NCBI GenBank assembly: GCA_900316595.1
Contig: ONDN01000015.1
Coordinates: 1 to 7,874, forward strand
Source of the DNA: an uncultured Mycoplasmataceae bacterium
Lineage (GTDB): Bacteria; Bacillota_I; Bacilli_A; Mycoplasmatales; Mycoplasmoidaceae
Length of the DNA: 7,874 nt
Direction: 5' to 3'
Shown here piece by piece: positions 6,282-7,874 of this stretch (its first letter is position 1; each line of letters opens with the position of its first letter). The position numbers were made by a program, and so were the translations under genes. The notes under the pieces were generated by a model that saw only the letters and a list, made by a program, of their open reading frames with translations, did no database searches and was not told where the DNA came from.

Positions 6282-7874
6282 TTATAATCATTCTTTAAAT
6301 GTATGTATGTATATTTTTTTAGCACCCTGTGCAATAATCATATATGCAAATGTTAATGAGAAAGAATATAAAATTCAAATTGGTTGATTTTCTATTAATG
6401 ATGTAAAACAAGCATAATCCAAATTATGAACTAAACATAAAATTAAACCTAACAAGAAAATAATCAATAATGATAAGTTGACCATTGTTGTAGGGTTAGA
6501 TTGAATAAATGGAATTTTTTCGGTTCTTAAAACATAAATTACAGCTATTTGTGTTAACAAACTTTCTAAAAATCATCCTGTAGAAAACTGATTTTGATAA
6601 TCTGATCCATTTCATTTAAATGCATAAAACATAATCATGAAACTGATAATATCAAATATTGTACTTACTGGACCAATACATACCATAAATTTAAATATTG
6701 ATTTAGGATTCCATTGCCGAGCACATTTAATATAGTTCTCATCAACATTATCTCATGGTATAGAGTACTGTGAGAAGTCATAAATTATATTTAATATCAA
6801 AATATGAATAGGAACCATTGGTGTAAATGCATTAGACTTATCAGGTGAAACAACAAAAGATAATCATATTGCTGCAAATAGAACGCTTAACATGTTACCA
6901 AAGTTTGATGATATTGTCATCTTAATGTATTTAATGATATTGCAAAATGTTTTTCTTCCTTCAACAACACCTCGTTTTAAAATACGCAGATCTTTTTTTA
7001 ATAAAACAATATCTGCACTTTCTTTGGCAATATCAACAGCTGTATCAACTGATATACCAATATCCGCCACTTGCATAGCAGCAGCATCATTAATACCATC
7101 ACCCATATAGCCAACTACATGTTTATTACTTTTTATTGCTAAAACGATTCTTGATTTTTGTTCAGGTGATAATTTTGCAAAAATATTTACATTCATAACA
7201 ACATTTTTTAATTCTTCATCATCCATATTGTTAATGTCGCTTCCAAGTAATATATTTTGAGAATCGATACCGACATTTTTACATACATAACGAGTAATAA
7301 TATCATTATCACCAGTTAATACCTTTACTGTAACACCATGATCTCTTAGTGCTTTAATTGCATCAGCAGCTGATTCTTTAGGAGGGTCAAGAAGAGCAAT
7401 AAAACCAATTAAACACATATGTTGTTCATCATTTGCAATAAATTGTCTATTTGTTGGTAAAATTTCATGGTTAATAGCAACAGCAATAACTCTCATTCCA
7501 TCTTGGTTTAAACTATTAACAATTTTAAAAGCTTGTTTTTTTAATTGACTATTAAACTTTAATGTTTGGCCCTTATATTCACAATAGTCACAAATATCAA
7601 TAATTTCTTCAGATGCACCTTTTGTAACTAAAAGTCTTCTGTTTTGATTATCCTCAATAATTACTGACATTCTTTTGCGTTTAAAATCAAATGGAATTTC
7701 ATCCACTTTTTTAAATCCCATAATAGGGTCATCAATTCCGATCTTATCAGCTTTTTCAATTACTGCTAAGTCAATCAAATTTTTTAAACCTGTCTGATAA
7801 TAACTATTGATAAAAGCAAATGATAACACTCGATTATCATCATCACCTTCGAGATTAATATGACGTTCAAGAAC
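6282..7874 (-). CDS. mgtA: magnesium-translocating P-type ATPase (MgtA type), 5' end outside window
   Basis: The last 530 residues of a P-type (P3B) ATPase that imports Mg2+ in characterised relatives. The visible part begins VLERHINLEGDDDNRVL, which follows directly after the phosphorylation motif DKTGT in E. coli MgtA, so that motif lies just beyond the window. Next come the nucleotide-binding domain with VDEIPFDFKRKRMSV and VTKGASEE, then DPPKES, TGDN (7305-7316), GDGINDAAAM (about 7079-7108) and IAKESADIVLLKKDL. The C-terminal half has the remaining membrane helices, with SSNFGNMLSVLF (M5), ILNIIYDFSQYSIPWD (M6), FDIISFMIMFYAFKW and LRTEKIPFIQS, ending AQGAKKIYIHTFKEWL, closely like the MgtA C-terminus. 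These features separate it from Ca2+ and Na+ pumps. In-frame UGA codons (for example 6864, 6753, 6375 and 6288) encode Trp; the one at 6753 falls on the invariant Trp of 'PWD'. The TAA stop is at 6282-6284. A small membrane protein follows after seven bases. Promoter and any Mg2+-sensing leader are not in view. Confidence 0.95.

Noticed and set aside
6275..6334. Longer form of the small membrane protein starting at TTG 6334
   Set aside because: It would overlap the mgtA C-terminus by about 50 bases, which matches known MgtA ends in the other frame, and the start codon is a rare TTG. The ATG at 6274 is simpler.
6892..7110. Plus-strand open frame of 72 codons inside mgtA
   Set aside because: It is antisense to the conserved GDGIND and M5 regions of the ATPase, whose coding is certain.

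Overview
The window comes from a member of the Mollicutes that reads UGA as tryptophan (a Mycoplasma, Spiroplasma, Entomoplasma or Ureaplasma-like organism; Acholeplasma and phytoplasmas use the standard code). The DNA is strongly AT-rich. Three long genes make sense only if in-frame UGA is read through, and several UGAs sit where the protein family has tryptophan, for example the 'IPWD' of the MgtA-type ATPase and the 'EGGW' of FeoB. I cannot name the genus from sequence alone.

Layout. On the minus strand at the left are rmuC (2-1174, DNA recombination protein RmuC) and, upstream of it in transcription order, a 712-residue membrane-anchored endonuclease/exonuclease/phosphatase (EEP) fold protein (1288-3426). 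A 67-bp AT-rich spacer (3427-3493) with a 13-bp inverted repeat carries back-to-back -10 elements. From it, feoA (3494-3724) and feoB (3705-5846) run on the plus strand; they overlap by 20 nt and encode a ferrous-iron uptake system. feoB converges on a small unrecognised two-helix membrane protein (5843-6274, minus). The two genes share a TTAA that supplies both stop codons. Seven bases upstream of that protein, on the same strand, ends an MgtA-type magnesium-transporting P-type ATPase (6282 to beyond 7874). Its first part, including the phosphorylated aspartate motif, lies outside the window.

How the parts relate. FeoA/FeoB import Fe2+ and the MgtA-type pump handles Mg2+, so the right two thirds is a divalent-cation transport block. 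The EEP protein, whose family depends on a divalent metal, is divergent from feoAB and may share its control region. The small membrane protein is probably co-transcribed with mgtA and could be an accessory factor, but nothing in it proves this. rmuC is the only gene here with a strong Shine-Dalgarno sequence; the other starts are weak, nearly leaderless or coupled to the upstream gene.

I saw no RNA genes, CRISPR arrays, insertion sequences or phage genes. No intergenic stretch exceeds about 113 bp. The window does not show an obvious new multi-gene defence or metabolic system. The parts most worth a second look are the symmetric divergent promoter, the enlarged membrane EEP protein and the orphan protein next to mgtA.
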